From the NCBI GenBank assembly GCA_019637435.1, contig JAHBVO010000003.1, positions 992,001-1,056,000 on the forward strand: 64,000 nucleotides of DNA. The letters are read 5' to 3'. The position numbers and the translations under genes were made by a program. This stretch comes from Candidatus Obscuribacterales bacterium (GTDB lineage: Bacteria > Cyanobacteriota > Vampirovibrionia > Obscuribacterales > Obscuribacteraceae). Shown piece by piece: positions 28,884 through 38,093 of the stretch (position 1 is the first letter of the stretch; each line of letters opens with the position of its first letter). Below the pieces are notes generated by a model that saw nothing but the letters and a program-made list of their open reading frames with translations, searched no databases and was not told the DNA's origin.

Positions 28884-29567
28884 TCAGAGCGGGGGACCGC
28901 TGTGGTCGCCCTCGAATGGATTATTCGCGTCCTCTTTGTCCGCGCCGATTGGATCTTCAAATAAATCGTATTTTGCTGGAATCGTGAACATATCCGGGCC
29001 GAGCGGGTCTTTGCTGTAGCTCGTCAATTTTACTTGCCACGTCACAGAGCCTTTCGTCTTCCCCTGGGCGAGGACGAGGACCTCGGTTTTAGTGTCAAAC
29101 CAATAATCGATCGTATCGTTGCGTTTTGTGCGCAAATCGAAGTTATAACCGCGGCAGGTGTGTCCGTCGATAGTTTTCTCACCAAGTGAATTGAGCTTTC
29201 CAACCCACGAATGAGCTTTTAACCAGCCTTCATCAAAGGTGAAGTTGTTTCCGTTTTTCAACAGAGTCCAGGTCGCCAGTTTCTCCTTCGCGTCGAGCCA
29301 ATATTCTCTGCCGACAGTGTGGTCGTCAATTCGCCTGTAGTTGGTGATCGGCTGGAAGCGCGAATCATCGATAAAAACCTTATGACCTTTGCCATCCGAC
29401 GACATTTTGAAAGTCGTTTTCTTCTCCAATTTGCTCGGCGTGCGGTCGTATGTCGCAGTGTAAGCCTGCGTCGTATACGGTACTGCGTGCGAGTTGTCTG
29501 TTCCGCAACTGGACAATGTTGCAATCGACAAAGACAGAAGAAGGATATTTGTGATTTTTTGTCTCAC
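28884..29567 (-). CDS. Lipoprotein, LolA/DUF4412-like beta protein
   Basis: The lipobox LSSC follows a short hydrophobic segment (ILLLSLSIATLSSC), so it is a likely envelope lipoprotein. The body is rich in beta strand. KTIDGHTCRGYNFDLRTKRNDTIDYWFDTKTEVLVLAQGK resembles the pattern of outer-membrane-lipoprotein-sorting or DUF4412-type proteins, which share a LolA-like half-barrel. The frame opens at TTG 29573, but the GTG at 29567 is seven bases after AAGGG and is preferred. It has no operon partner: 109 bp separate it from the large gene upstream. Confidence 0.65.
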   Translation of the reverse strand: MRQKITNILLLSLSIATLSSCGTDNSHAVPYTTQAYTATYDRTPSKLEKKTTFKMSSDGKGHKVFIDDSRFQPITNYRRIDDHTVGREYWLDAKEKLATWTLLKNGNNFTFDEGWLKAHSWVGKLNSLGEKTIDGHTCRGYNFDLRTKRNDTIDYWFDTKTEVLVLAQGKTKGSVTWQVKLTSYSKDPLGPDMFTIPAKYDLFEDPIGADKEDANNPFEGDHSGPPL

Positions 29568-29676
29568 GTCCAAACCCTTTGAATGGTTATTGCCACAGAG
29601 AGATCTTACCCCTTTTTGCTAGGGCGTGGTATGGCGTACTTTTCAGTGTCTCAAAACATTTGCGTTCGATTCCCCT

Positions 29677-32600
29677 CTAGGGGCGACGCGGATCCGGACC
29701 CTGCGGTTGCTGTTGCTGACGTGCCTTCCGAGCCTCGTCATACGCTTTGAAGAACTGCGGTGTTATTAGCGGTCTGAAGGATGCCGGGAAGTTCTTTTGA
29801 GCATCTGCAAATGCTTCCGGAGTCTTAAGCCGCTCTGCGATCTGTTGAGGATTCGCCAGCAACAGGTGAATGAATTCTGGTCCGCCTTGCTTCTGGAGCA
29901 TGTCTTGTAGGTCTTTGGCTGTCTGGTTGAATTGATCGCCTTTGAATGAATTGAGTGCCTCTGGTGTCTTCGACGCCGCATCGAAAAATGCGTCGAGGTT
30001 TTGAGGTGTTATGACACCGGCGGGCAGTCTCAGATCAAGTGCGAGTTGCTGCATCTTCGCAATCACTGCCGGATTCAAACCGTATTTGTCGGTCAGCGCC
30101 TTTGCTTGCGCCTCGCTGATGCCGGTCTCGGGGCTGGCTGGTTTGTCTGCATGGTTGGCGATGTTCGGATCTAAGCCGCGATTGTCACCCATCGGTTTCA
30201 ACTCGCCTGATTTCAAGTCCAGCCTCATAAGCTTCCCGCCGACGTCATAAACCGCTTCGACGGCTGCCGGATTGCGGCGTGCTTCTTCGCTGGTCGCTGG
30301 AGCACTAAGGCGCGCCCCAACCTTCTTGCCTTGTGCGTCTAGAATTTCGGTAGGCGCTACGTCGTTGTTGTCGGCGTAGTTGAATTTGAACTTGCCACTA
30401 CCAGCGGTGTCTGGAGATTCAACGATTCGTCCCTGGGCGTCAACCGTCATTGTGCGTTGCTTGCCGGTGATGTCGGTCGAAACTCGGGTGGTGCCGTTGG
30501 TTTCGGTTCTCACACCCATCCGATCGTAAGTGACCTCGCCATTCTTGAACTCGGGCGGATTTTTCTCTTTGCCGTCCGGGCCCAGCACTGCTTCTCGCAG
30601 TTTGCCGTCTTTCGGTTTTTCTAAACGCGTTCCGTTCGGTCCTTTAGTTTCAACCTGCGTCAGAGCAAGTTGACCCTCCGGAAGCGGTTCGTATTTAAAT
30701 GTCGTAGTCTCGGTTTTTCCATCCGGCAGCGCCCGGGTCATTTCGGTCAGCGCCCCGTTTCCGTCGCGCTTCAAGCTTGAACCGTCGGGGAACTTGCGCC
30801 CGATTTCAATTCCTGATTTATCGATGGTCGATACCGATTTGTCCGGATTGACCATGGCGACATTGCCGTCAGTGCCTGTGACACCAACGTTTCCGTTGTC
30901 GTACATCTTCATGTCGCCGTTGAAGGACTTACCATCTGCTGTCCAGGTTGGCTTCGTCGTGCCATCACCGGGCTTGGTCATTTGCCACTTCTGGCCGCGG
31001 GCATCGTAAACCGTCGGCACGTTTCCTTCTTTTGTGGTCAAACGCCCGTTGGATTCATATTTATCGCCATTTTTCCCGACGATATCGAAGGCACCGCCAG
31101 GTTTTTCGACATGAGTGCCGGTGAATGAAGCTTCAACTTTATCACCGCGTTTGATCGTCCATTCCGACGTGCCTGGTGGTGTCGACTGGTCTGCAGGTAT
31201 GCTCTTGCCCTTCAGAATTTGCCTGTCGCCTTGCTGATAGCCGCGGAATTCGCCGTTGATTCCGTATATCGGCGTGATTGCCTCGGCGCCTTTGTGCGTG
31301 ACAATTCGTTTCGGTTTTCCGGCACTATCTGTGGTGACTCTTCGTTCGTCTTTGTACAGCGCATCTATCTCTCCGGTCTTCGGATCGATCATGGCTGTTT
31401 TGGGTATCTCGCTGGTCGCTACCCTCGGGTCATCGAATGTTACTACTCCGCTCGCATCCTGTGTGCCTTTTGCCCACTGTACGCGTCCGTCTCTACCGAC
31501 TGAACCGGTGTTGTATAAGGTGTCAGTTTGGCCGTTGTTGGTGTAAGTCATCTTTCCGGCTTTCCAGTCACCAACCGTGAACTTGGAGCCATTGCTGAAT
31601 TCGACTTCATAGCCGTTGCTTGCCGTGCCGTCTGATTTCGCGCTCGTATCGCGCGTCATCTTCGTCGGCCTGTTGAAGGCCTGATCCTTGAAGACGACTG
31701 TTGTCTTGCCGTTGACGGTCGTCGCTGTACCTTCTCTCCAGCCGTCTTCCGGATTGCCTTTCGAACCGTATCCGTCCCAGAATTTCTTTGGACCGATTGT
31801 TCCATCCGGGTTCTCGCGAATTCGTGAGTATTCACGCATGTCATAAGTGTCTCGTCCGCCATTGCCGCGTACGATCTCTTTTATGTTCTTGTCGGCGGAC
31901 TCGAAGACCAGGTCGCCCTTCTCGTTGGTCGAGAAATCTCCGGGAATTTTTCCGCTGGCGTCTGCGACAGCTTTATCGAAACCTGGAACTTTCTGCCCCT
32001 TTGGATTCGTCTGCCACGAACCATCCTGGTTGCGTTCGACACTGACGTGCTGAGCCGGTTGTCCATTGCGCGGCGGAATGTCGATTTCCATTCCGGTCAT
32101 TTTGCCGTTCGCATCGCGCGTAAACTTGTAGCTTTCTCCAGCGCGACGTCCCTGTGTAAACTCCATGCCGGTTAACTTGCCATCAGAATCTTTAAATAGA
32201 AACTGACCGCTCTCACCGCGCTCAATGGTTCCCTTCGTTACGACATCGCCTTGCTTCGCTTCCCAGGTGCCGGCTTTGTAGTCTCTTGTTTCAGTGCGGT
32301 TTTTCTGTGCGTCAACCGTGGTGACTTTGTCACCATCTGTGGTGCGCGAGAAGATTACTTTGCCGTCGGGTGAGGTAACAGAGACATCGCCTTGACCAGG
32401 CTTTTGTCCTTTTGATGGGTCTGCATCGAAGGAGCGTGTTCTGTTGCCCGTTGCTGCATCTGTGGACTCGACATAGTGGCGATCTTTGCCATCGGGGCCT
32501 TTCTCGAGACCATCTTGCGCTCGAACCTGAGGCTTGCCGCTGCCGTCGAGACCAATCCGCATTGCGGAGCGCCCGTGGTCAGTTTTAGCTCTATCCAGTT

Positions 32601-34278
32601 GCAGAGTAACCGTGCCGTCATTGTTTCTAGTGAAGCCGGTGACGTTGCCGAAATCTTTGATGTCTTTGAATTGCTGGTCGCTCAGGTTGAGATCCAATCC
32701 CGTTGCTTGCTTGAACTCGGCTGCGTTTTTGGGACCTTTGCCAGCTTCCCAGTTTGTCGTGGCGCCTGCTGCCGTCTCCGTGACAGTGCGACCGGTGGAT
32801 TTGTCTGTCGTGACCGTAGTACCGTCAGCGCGGACTTCACGAGTTCTGTTGGCATCGAGTTGTTCGCTTTGCACCACAGGTGGTGTCTTGACTTTCGCCG
32901 CTTCCTCAGGCGTGAACGCGGTGCCGTCAGCTTTCTTGAAGGTGTACTGAGCCGGCGGACCCGGTTTATAATCGCTGCTGGCAATGCCGTCTGCATTGTT
33001 TGCCGGGAAGATTGTGGAAACCGTGCCATCTGCGGCGGTGGCACGAGTCCAGGCCGCCTTGCCTGCCTTCGCGTCTTCTGTGGACTGGAAGCCGGTAACC
33101 TGTTGTCTACCGTCAGGAGCGATCGCTGAGATTTCGTAGCCCGGTTTAGTCGGATCGGCGGTTGTAACTTGTCTTTCGGTCTTGATCGATCCGTCACGAT
33201 TTACAGACTTCAGCATCAGCCCATTGTTTTGTGAACTGGGCGCGTATTCGGTTTCTGAAACAATACCGCTTGGATGGTCCGCTGGAGCCTTAAGTTCTCT
33301 CAGGCGTCCCTGAGGGTCTCCTGGCGGAAATACGGTATCGGAAACCATATTCCTGCCGATTCTAGTTTCGGAGCCGTCACCGGCCTGGTTCTCACTCTTC
33401 AGCACCAGTGGTGGGCGTTCTGCCGTTGGCGTTCTGCCAAGTACCAGACCTTCTATAGAGGTACCATCCGACGCCTTGGGATAATTCTTCGAGGCTGTCT
33501 TATCGTCAAAGTCCACGAAACGCAAGCCGGTCTCTTTGCTGCCGGTCGCTTCTGTTTTATAACCTGGTTCGTCGCCGGTCGGCTTGACGGTCGCGGTGTA
33601 GCGCAGATCGTCTTGCGAATTGGGCGGCGCCAATTTCATTTCTGCGCCTGTAACTCCCGGCACCTGGGCAACTTCAGTTCCGCCTCGTGCATCGGTGTAT
33701 TTGAAAGCACCTTTTGTGGTGCCGTCGGGCATCGTAAATTCGCCGCCGGCCCCAGCGAAAATCCGGTTCGCTTCTTTGAGCTGTGCTTCGGTAGCCGGCT
33801 TCATTTCCACTTTGCCGTCAGCGCCTTTCACGCCAACGAGAGTTTCGCCGTTTTTAAAAGTCATTGAAGAAAAACGGTCTTTTTCTGGCAGCTGGCTCTG
33901 CAATGAAGTGTCGGCGAAATTTAAGTTGGTCGAACCATCGCCATTAAATGTATGCGAAACGCCCTTGAGTGCAGCGGTCTCATACGTGCGAGTCACCGCT
34001 CCAGCGGCATCGCGCGTCTCTTTGAAGCCTTGAGCTTTCAGTACCGCTTCTTGCGTAGTCTCGAACTGGTTGAATTGTGGTTGTAGTTTCTCCGCAGCCG
34101 TGGTCCCGGCGGAATCAGTTCCCCAGTTGGCATTCGGCAACCCCGCCTGTGCTGCGGTATCCGTCGCCTTTGGCAAATCATTGAAGCGCGAATTGAAGAT
34201 CTCAGGCTGAAAATTGGGCTGAGACTGCTCCGCTGGTCTGTCTGTAGTCTGGGGTTGGGGTTTGTCTGCTGCTACCAT
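29677..34278 (-). CDS. Giant repeat-rich protein (1533 aa), paralogue of the next gene
   Basis: I do not recognise the family. There is no signal peptide or membrane helix. Almost the whole length consists of short beta-like units with DG/NG turns (DGK, NGET, DANGKMTGMEI), reminiscent of but not matching Rhs/YD repeats. Residues ~700-1085 align by eye with ~125-515 of the neighbouring 767-residue frame; shared anchors are GMEFT.G, YDMREYSR/FNMREYSR, GKMT..NG.TDT.Y.TG and NGEFRG/NNEFRG. The last ~150 residues form a helical domain (AQAKALTDKYGLNPAVIAKMQQLA) that is also echoed in the paralogue. A Pro/Gln-rich N-terminus precedes it. The low codon diversity fits a repeat-grown gene. Location and function are unknown. 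Confidence 0.7.
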   Translation of the reverse strand: MVAADKPQPQTTDRPAEQSQPNFQPEIFNSRFNDLPKATDTAAQAGLPNANWGTDSAGTTAAEKLQPQFNQFETTQEAVLKAQGFKETRDAAGAVTRTYETAALKGVSHTFNGDGSTNLNFADTSLQSQLPEKDRFSSMTFKNGETLVGVKGADGKVEMKPATEAQLKEANRIFAGAGGEFTMPDGTTKGAFKYTDARGGTEVAQVPGVTGAEMKLAPPNSQDDLRYTATVKPTGDEPGYKTEATGSKETGLRFVDFDDKTASKNYPKASDGTSIEGLVLGRTPTAERPPLVLKSENQAGDGSETRIGRNMVSDTVFPPGDPQGRLRELKAPADHPSGIVSETEYAPSSQNNGLMLKSVNRDGSIKTERQVTTADPTKPGYEISAIAPDGRQQVTGFQSTEDAKAGKAAWTRATAADGTVSTIFPANNADGIASSDYKPGPPAQYTFKKADGTAFTPEEAAKVKTPPVVQSEQLDANRTREVRADGTTVTTDKSTGRTVTETAAGATTNWEAGKGPKNAAEFKQATGLDLNLSDQQFKDIKDFGNVTGFTRNNDGTVTLQLDRAKTDHGRSAMRIGLDGSGKPQVRAQDGLEKGPDGKDRHYVESTDAATGNRTRSFDADPSKGQKPGQGDVSVTSPDGKVIFSRTTDGDKVTTVDAQKNRTETRDYKAGTWEAKQGDVVTKGTIERGESGQFLFKDSDGKLTGMEFTQGRRAGESYKFTRDANGKMTGMEIDIPPRNGQPAQHVSVERNQDGSWQTNPKGQKVPGFDKAVADASGKIPGDFSTNEKGDLVFESADKNIKEIVRGNGGRDTYDMREYSRIRENPDGTIGPKKFWDGYGSKGNPEDGWREGTATTVNGKTTVVFKDQAFNRPTKMTRDTSAKSDGTASNGYEVEFSNGSKFTVGDWKAGKMTYTNNGQTDTLYNTGSVGRDGRVQWAKGTQDASGVVTFDDPRVATSEIPKTAMIDPKTGEIDALYKDERRVTTDSAGKPKRIVTHKGAEAITPIYGINGEFRGYQQGDRQILKGKSIPADQSTPPGTSEWTIKRGDKVEASFTGTHVEKPGGAFDIVGKNGDKYESNGRLTTKEGNVPTVYDARGQKWQMTKPGDGTTKPTWTADGKSFNGDMKMYDNGNVGVTGTDGNVAMVNPDKSVSTIDKSGIEIGRKFPDGSSLKRDGNGALTEMTRALPDGKTETTTFKYEPLPEGQLALTQVETKGPNGTRLEKPKDGKLREAVLGPDGKEKNPPEFKNGEVTYDRMGVRTETNGTTRVSTDITGKQRTMTVDAQGRIVESPDTAGSGKFKFNYADNNDVAPTEILDAQGKKVGARLSAPATSEEARRNPAAVEAVYDVGGKLMRLDLKSGELKPMGDNRGLDPNIANHADKPASPETGISEAQAKALTDKYGLNPAVIAKMQQLALDLRLPAGVITPQNLDAFFDAASKTPEALNSFKGDQFNQTAKDLQDMLQKQGGPEFIHLLLANPQQIAERLKTPEAFADAQKNFPASFRPLITPQFFKAYDEARKARQQQQPQGPDPRRP

Positions 34279-34448
34279 ATTCGCGATTCTACCTAGCCAA
34301 GGCTGTTCGAGGAAGTGACATAGTGCGGGCGCATATCACTAGGGATATTGCATCATAAGGGACGTTTGTGACTTTATCGTTACCTCTATGTATGCCCGTC
34401 TAATCTTTCTTCCAAGCCCTCACCAGCGCTTTATTTTCGGTGTTGGCT

Positions 34449-36650
34449 CTACCTATTTTTCGGTCCCGGCGTCGGGGTAACTTCCGGAATTGGTTGAGGT
34501 GTCGATGGTTGTGCGACCAGTGCGGTTTTCAACTCCTTGATGAACGGCTGTGTATTGGTCCGCAGGCTGGAAAATCGCTGATCCATTGTCTGTAAAGCTC
34601 GATCGATCGCGGTTTGTGGTGCGCCGCCATCTCTAAGTGCCTTTTGCAGATTGGCTCTCATTTGCGTTTGGAGCTTGCCGACTGCTGTGTCAGGTTCTGC
34701 CAACAGCTCAGGAATCAACTTACCGGCTACGGCTCCAGGACGGCTCATCGAACTTACGCCTCCATCAGTGAAGTCGCCAATAAGTTTGTGCTTGGTCGCA
34801 AGCTCTAAGAGTTTATCGACGTTTTGCTCTGTAAACGTTTGTGCTAAACCTTGCTTTTCGGCTCGTTCGCGAGCTTGAGCGAGCACTCTTGCATTGACCT
34901 TGTGTTTCGCAGCAAGAGCAAGAAGCTGTGCATCGGTGACGTTCGACTTATCGGGGCGTTTGTCTCCAGGTTGCGCATCCCCCGGTTTGAGCGGCTCATC
35001 CGGCTTAACCTGCTGTGGGGCGTCAGATTTGGGCGGCTGGACGTCGCTTGAACCAGGCGTTCTTGTCTCATTGGGTCTCGGCTCAGGCGTTGCGGGTTGA
35101 ACTGTGTCATTCACGATCTTTCCGCCAATTTTGGTCGAGATCGCGCCTTCGCTGGTAACGCTGACTCCTTCGTTGCCTGCATTCAAGACTTCGAAGGCAC
35201 CTGAATTTCCATGACGCAGAACGCCGGTGAATTGAACCGCTTGTTGGCCTGGTCTTTGCACTGCCCATGCCGCTCCGCCCTGAGGTCCACTGGTCAGATT
35301 CGTATCGGCGCCTTTTAAGATAAGCGTGCCATCTGATCGTTTGAAACCTCTAAACTCGTTATTTGTATCGCGTAAAATCTCGATGGTTTGCTGATTACGG
35401 TACGCGATCTGTTTGGTCTGACCGTAATTATCTGCGGTTAGCCGAGTCCCATTTGCATAAACCGACGTCACTTCGCCACTCTGCAAATTGATGATCGCTC
35501 CCTGGGGAATCTCTCCAGCTGCGACTTTCGTTGCGTCCTGTACGTCGTTGAACTGCACTACTCTTTGACCGGACTCAACTTTTTCTTGACCTTTCCGCCA
35601 CTGCAAGTGACCTTTAGAGTCCTGAGTACCAGTCGAGTAAATCGTATCGGTAGCGCCGTTGTGGACGCGTGTCATCTTTCCGTGATTCCAATTTTCTACT
35701 TTGTACGCAGTTTTTTCAGTGGTAAATTCGACTTGAAACCCATTGCAATTAGCATCGCGGATGGTGTATGCCGGTTTTGGCAATTCCCCCGAACCTGGCT
35801 TTGCTGGCTGTTGCTGGAAGGTCACTTTGGTGATACCAGTTGCGACAGTTTCTTTCTGTCCAGGGAGCCATTCGTAGCCGCTCCAGTAGGTAGTGTTCTT
35901 CTGACCATTGATGGACTCTCGCTCACGAGAATACTCTCTCATGTTGAAGAAGTCTTTCTCGCCGTTTAAGCGCAAAATGTTTTTGGTCTGTTTGTCCGCG
36001 GATTCGTAGCTGAAATCGCCTTTTCCATTAATTTTGAAATCACCCGAAATCGTTCCATCTTTGATTTGCAGATGCTTACATCCTGGAACCGATTGTCCTG
36101 CTGGCTTCGAAGTCCAGCCGCTGTCGCCTTTCTCGAAGATCGAGTAATTTGACGGTGCCCTCTCCTGTCCGGGCGTGAGGAAGTGCATTTTTGAGAGGCT
36201 ACCGCTGGCGTCTCTCTCGAAAACTTGTTTCTGTCCGGTTCTGGATCCGGCCGTGAATTCCATTCCGAGTACCAGACCCGAGCGCTCGTCAATGTACATT
36301 TTTCCGACTTCGCCGTTTTGATTGAACGGCTGAGGACGTCCTTTGAAGGCTGGGAAATCGCCAGGTTTGTTTAAGCTATTGAACTTAGAATCAAACGGTC
36401 CTTCTTTACCATCGAATGGTCTTCGCGAAGGCAAGAGATTGTAGGCGTCATCGAAAGCGTGATCTGGAGAGATTCCCTGTTGATTGAACGGTTTCGGTGC
36501 TTCCGGTCTTTCTCCGAAATCTCTTCGCGGTTGGGTTGTCGATCCAGGCTTTGCAGGCTGATCTGACGAGGGCGAGAAAGTGTTGTAAGTTTGATCAAAG
36601 ACGTTACCTTTATCTGTTGTTGTGGGTGCAAAGTTTGATTCGTAGCTCAT
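34449..36650 (-). CDS. Repeat-rich protein, shorter paralogue of the 1533-aa protein
   Basis: This 733-residue protein shares the ~390-residue core of its downstream neighbour (see anchors GMEFT, NMREYSR, GKMT, NEFRG). Its N-terminus has three FD..(Y/F)N.L/F pseudo-repeats (FDQTYNTF, FDDAYNLL, FDSKFNSL). After a Pro/Lys linker the C-terminus repeats the helical domain AQLLALAAKHKVNARVLAQARERAEKQG. The frame can be extended to a TTG at 36752, giving an apparent hydrophobic leader, but the ATG at 36650 is the likelier start because its paralogue also lacks a signal. The two genes are separated by 170 bp with nothing recognisable. Function is unknown. Confidence 0.7.
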   Translation of the reverse strand: MSYESNFAPTTTDKGNVFDQTYNTFSPSSDQPAKPGSTTQPRRDFGERPEAPKPFNQQGISPDHAFDDAYNLLPSRRPFDGKEGPFDSKFNSLNKPGDFPAFKGRPQPFNQNGEVGKMYIDERSGLVLGMEFTAGSRTGQKQVFERDASGSLSKMHFLTPGQERAPSNYSIFEKGDSGWTSKPAGQSVPGCKHLQIKDGTISGDFKINGKGDFSYESADKQTKNILRLNGEKDFFNMREYSRERESINGQKNTTYWSGYEWLPGQKETVATGITKVTFQQQPAKPGSGELPKPAYTIRDANCNGFQVEFTTEKTAYKVENWNHGKMTRVHNGATDTIYSTGTQDSKGHLQWRKGQEKVESGQRVVQFNDVQDATKVAAGEIPQGAIINLQSGEVTSVYANGTRLTADNYGQTKQIAYRNQQTIEILRDTNNEFRGFKRSDGTLILKGADTNLTSGPQGGAAWAVQRPGQQAVQFTGVLRHGNSGAFEVLNAGNEGVSVTSEGAISTKIGGKIVNDTVQPATPEPRPNETRTPGSSDVQPPKSDAPQQVKPDEPLKPGDAQPGDKRPDKSNVTDAQLLALAAKHKVNARVLAQARERAEKQGLAQTFTEQNVDKLLELATKHKLIGDFTDGGVSSMSRPGAVAGKLIPELLAEPDTAVGKLQTQMRANLQKALRDGGAPQTAIDRALQTMDQRFSSLRTNTQPFIKELKTALVAQPSTPQPIPEVTPTPGPKNR

Positions 36651-36845
36651 TGTGCGCAATCTCTTCGGGGAGGCCTGTGCCGCAGGCAATATCAAAAGTA
36701 GGAGAGATTTGTCTCGAACACTAGCCAAAGTCCGAGGTGCAACGTTCCTCAAACGGGTCTATACGGCGAACCGATTTTTTTGACACACGAATTTTTTCGA
36801 CCGAAACAAATCGACCTGCAAAGTCACTGTGGACCTGATGGTTTA

Positions 36846-38054
36846 TTACTTGATTGCGTTGATAGTTGAAGCTACTTGAGAGTCTTTGGCGATCTTTTCG
36901 GCGAGAACTTCGAAGAAACGAGCTCCGCCTTTGGAATTCAGGTGCACGGAATCCTCAAAGTATTCTTTGGGAAAGTCTCTCGGCTCATTTAAGTCCAGCA
37001 TCTGGGCACTGTATTTGGTGCACATAGTGTTGAGCGTTTCCATGTATCGACTGTACAGCCCTGGCGGCATCAGTGCGACGTTGTCTTCGGTCAGCGGCAT
37101 GTTTACCAGGATTACCTTAATGCCACGGTCTCTTCCAAGTTCAAGCAGTCTTTCCAGATAGGAGACCTGCTCTTTGAATTGTTTTTCCTTAAAAGAGGAA
37201 TAACGGTATCTATACTCCGGCAAGTTGTCTGTATAGACAGTTCCCGACGCTGCCGGCGGGTGGACAACGACTTCGTTGGGACCACTGTCTTCAGGAAGTT
37301 CGAGAAAAGCCTGGCGACGAATTTCATACGTCGTATGCACTTCGTCTTCAATGTCTCTGTATCCAAGTTGTGCTAGAAGGGCTCGGGTAGCCTTATGCTG
37401 TATGTAGAGAAAATCGTTGCGATGTCCATACAGGAAACTCAACTTTTCTAAACCGTATTCAGCGACGCTCCAGAACGAGTTGCGCGCGGACACCGCAACA
37501 TCGGTGGGATCTTTGATGCGGCTCATCAGGCGGAAGATTTCAGTGCTTGCCGGGCTCTTCAGCGCATTATCCATAAGGTCCCTGGGAGCGACGCCGTAAA
37601 TAATTACTTTGGGTTGCTTCTCACCGCTCAACATCGCGTTGGCGAGTACATATGCGTCGGATGCCATCTCTCCGCTGAGAGCAAATGAGAACGTAGAGAA
37701 ATCTTTGCCTTGTGAGTTCTTCAGCAAATGCTCAAGCAGTTTACTTTCGTGATGAAGAGCGACTTTCTGTGATTTGTTCTCGTAAGTAGCATCGCCGCCA
37801 TGTACTGCCGCCATCATCAGCGACGAGCCCATAAGAGCAATATCCGGCGCTGTTTCAGTCTTCTTATAATCGGTAGCTGCCCACCAGACCGTGCTGCGAT
37901 GCGCAGCCTCGTAGGGCGAGAGCGGCCATAATCCGATTTGATCTAAAACTCTGCAACCACCGTCCAGAGCGAGCAACGCAAGTGCAGCCCAAACCACATA
38001 GCTCGTTTTGAGCTTCTGAAGCAGTGAGTTTGGTTGTGGTTTGCTCTGGAGCAT
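36846..38054 (-). CDS. SGNH-like O-acyl transfer partner of MBOAT (DUF1574/DltD-AlgX type)
   Basis: One N-terminal membrane helix (VVWAALALLALDGG, ~20-33) anchors an extracytoplasmic SGNH-hydrolase-like domain. Block I is MGSSLM (Ser77 or Ser78), and block V is DSVHLNSKGG, with Asp368 and His371 completing the triad. Proteins of this type take acyl groups exported by a MBOAT protein and place them on a polysaccharide or teichoic-type polymer. It starts 39 bp after the MBOAT gene on the same strand, so the two are an operon pair. The acceptor polymer is unknown; no glycan synthesis cluster adjoins. Confidence 0.82.
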   Translation of the reverse strand: MLQSKPQPNSLLQKLKTSYVVWAALALLALDGGCRVLDQIGLWPLSPYEAAHRSTVWWAATDYKKTETAPDIALMGSSLMMAAVHGGDATYENKSQKVALHHESKLLEHLLKNSQGKDFSTFSFALSGEMASDAYVLANAMLSGEKQPKVIIYGVAPRDLMDNALKSPASTEIFRLMSRIKDPTDVAVSARNSFWSVAEYGLEKLSFLYGHRNDFLYIQHKATRALLAQLGYRDIEDEVHTTYEIRRQAFLELPEDSGPNEVVVHPPAASGTVYTDNLPEYRYRYSSFKEKQFKEQVSYLERLLELGRDRGIKVILVNMPLTEDNVALMPPGLYSRYMETLNTMCTKYSAQMLDLNEPRDFPKEYFEDSVHLNSKGGARFFEVLAEKIAKDSQVASTINAIK

Positions 38055-38093
38055 TTTGTTCTGTACTTTGGGTTGAAGTGGGTTTGAACTGAA

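Noticed and set aside
29677..34278. Rhs/YD-repeat toxin identity for the 1533-residue protein
   Set aside because: The turns look similar, but the regular YD motif and the RhsA-type core and toxin C-terminus are not visible.
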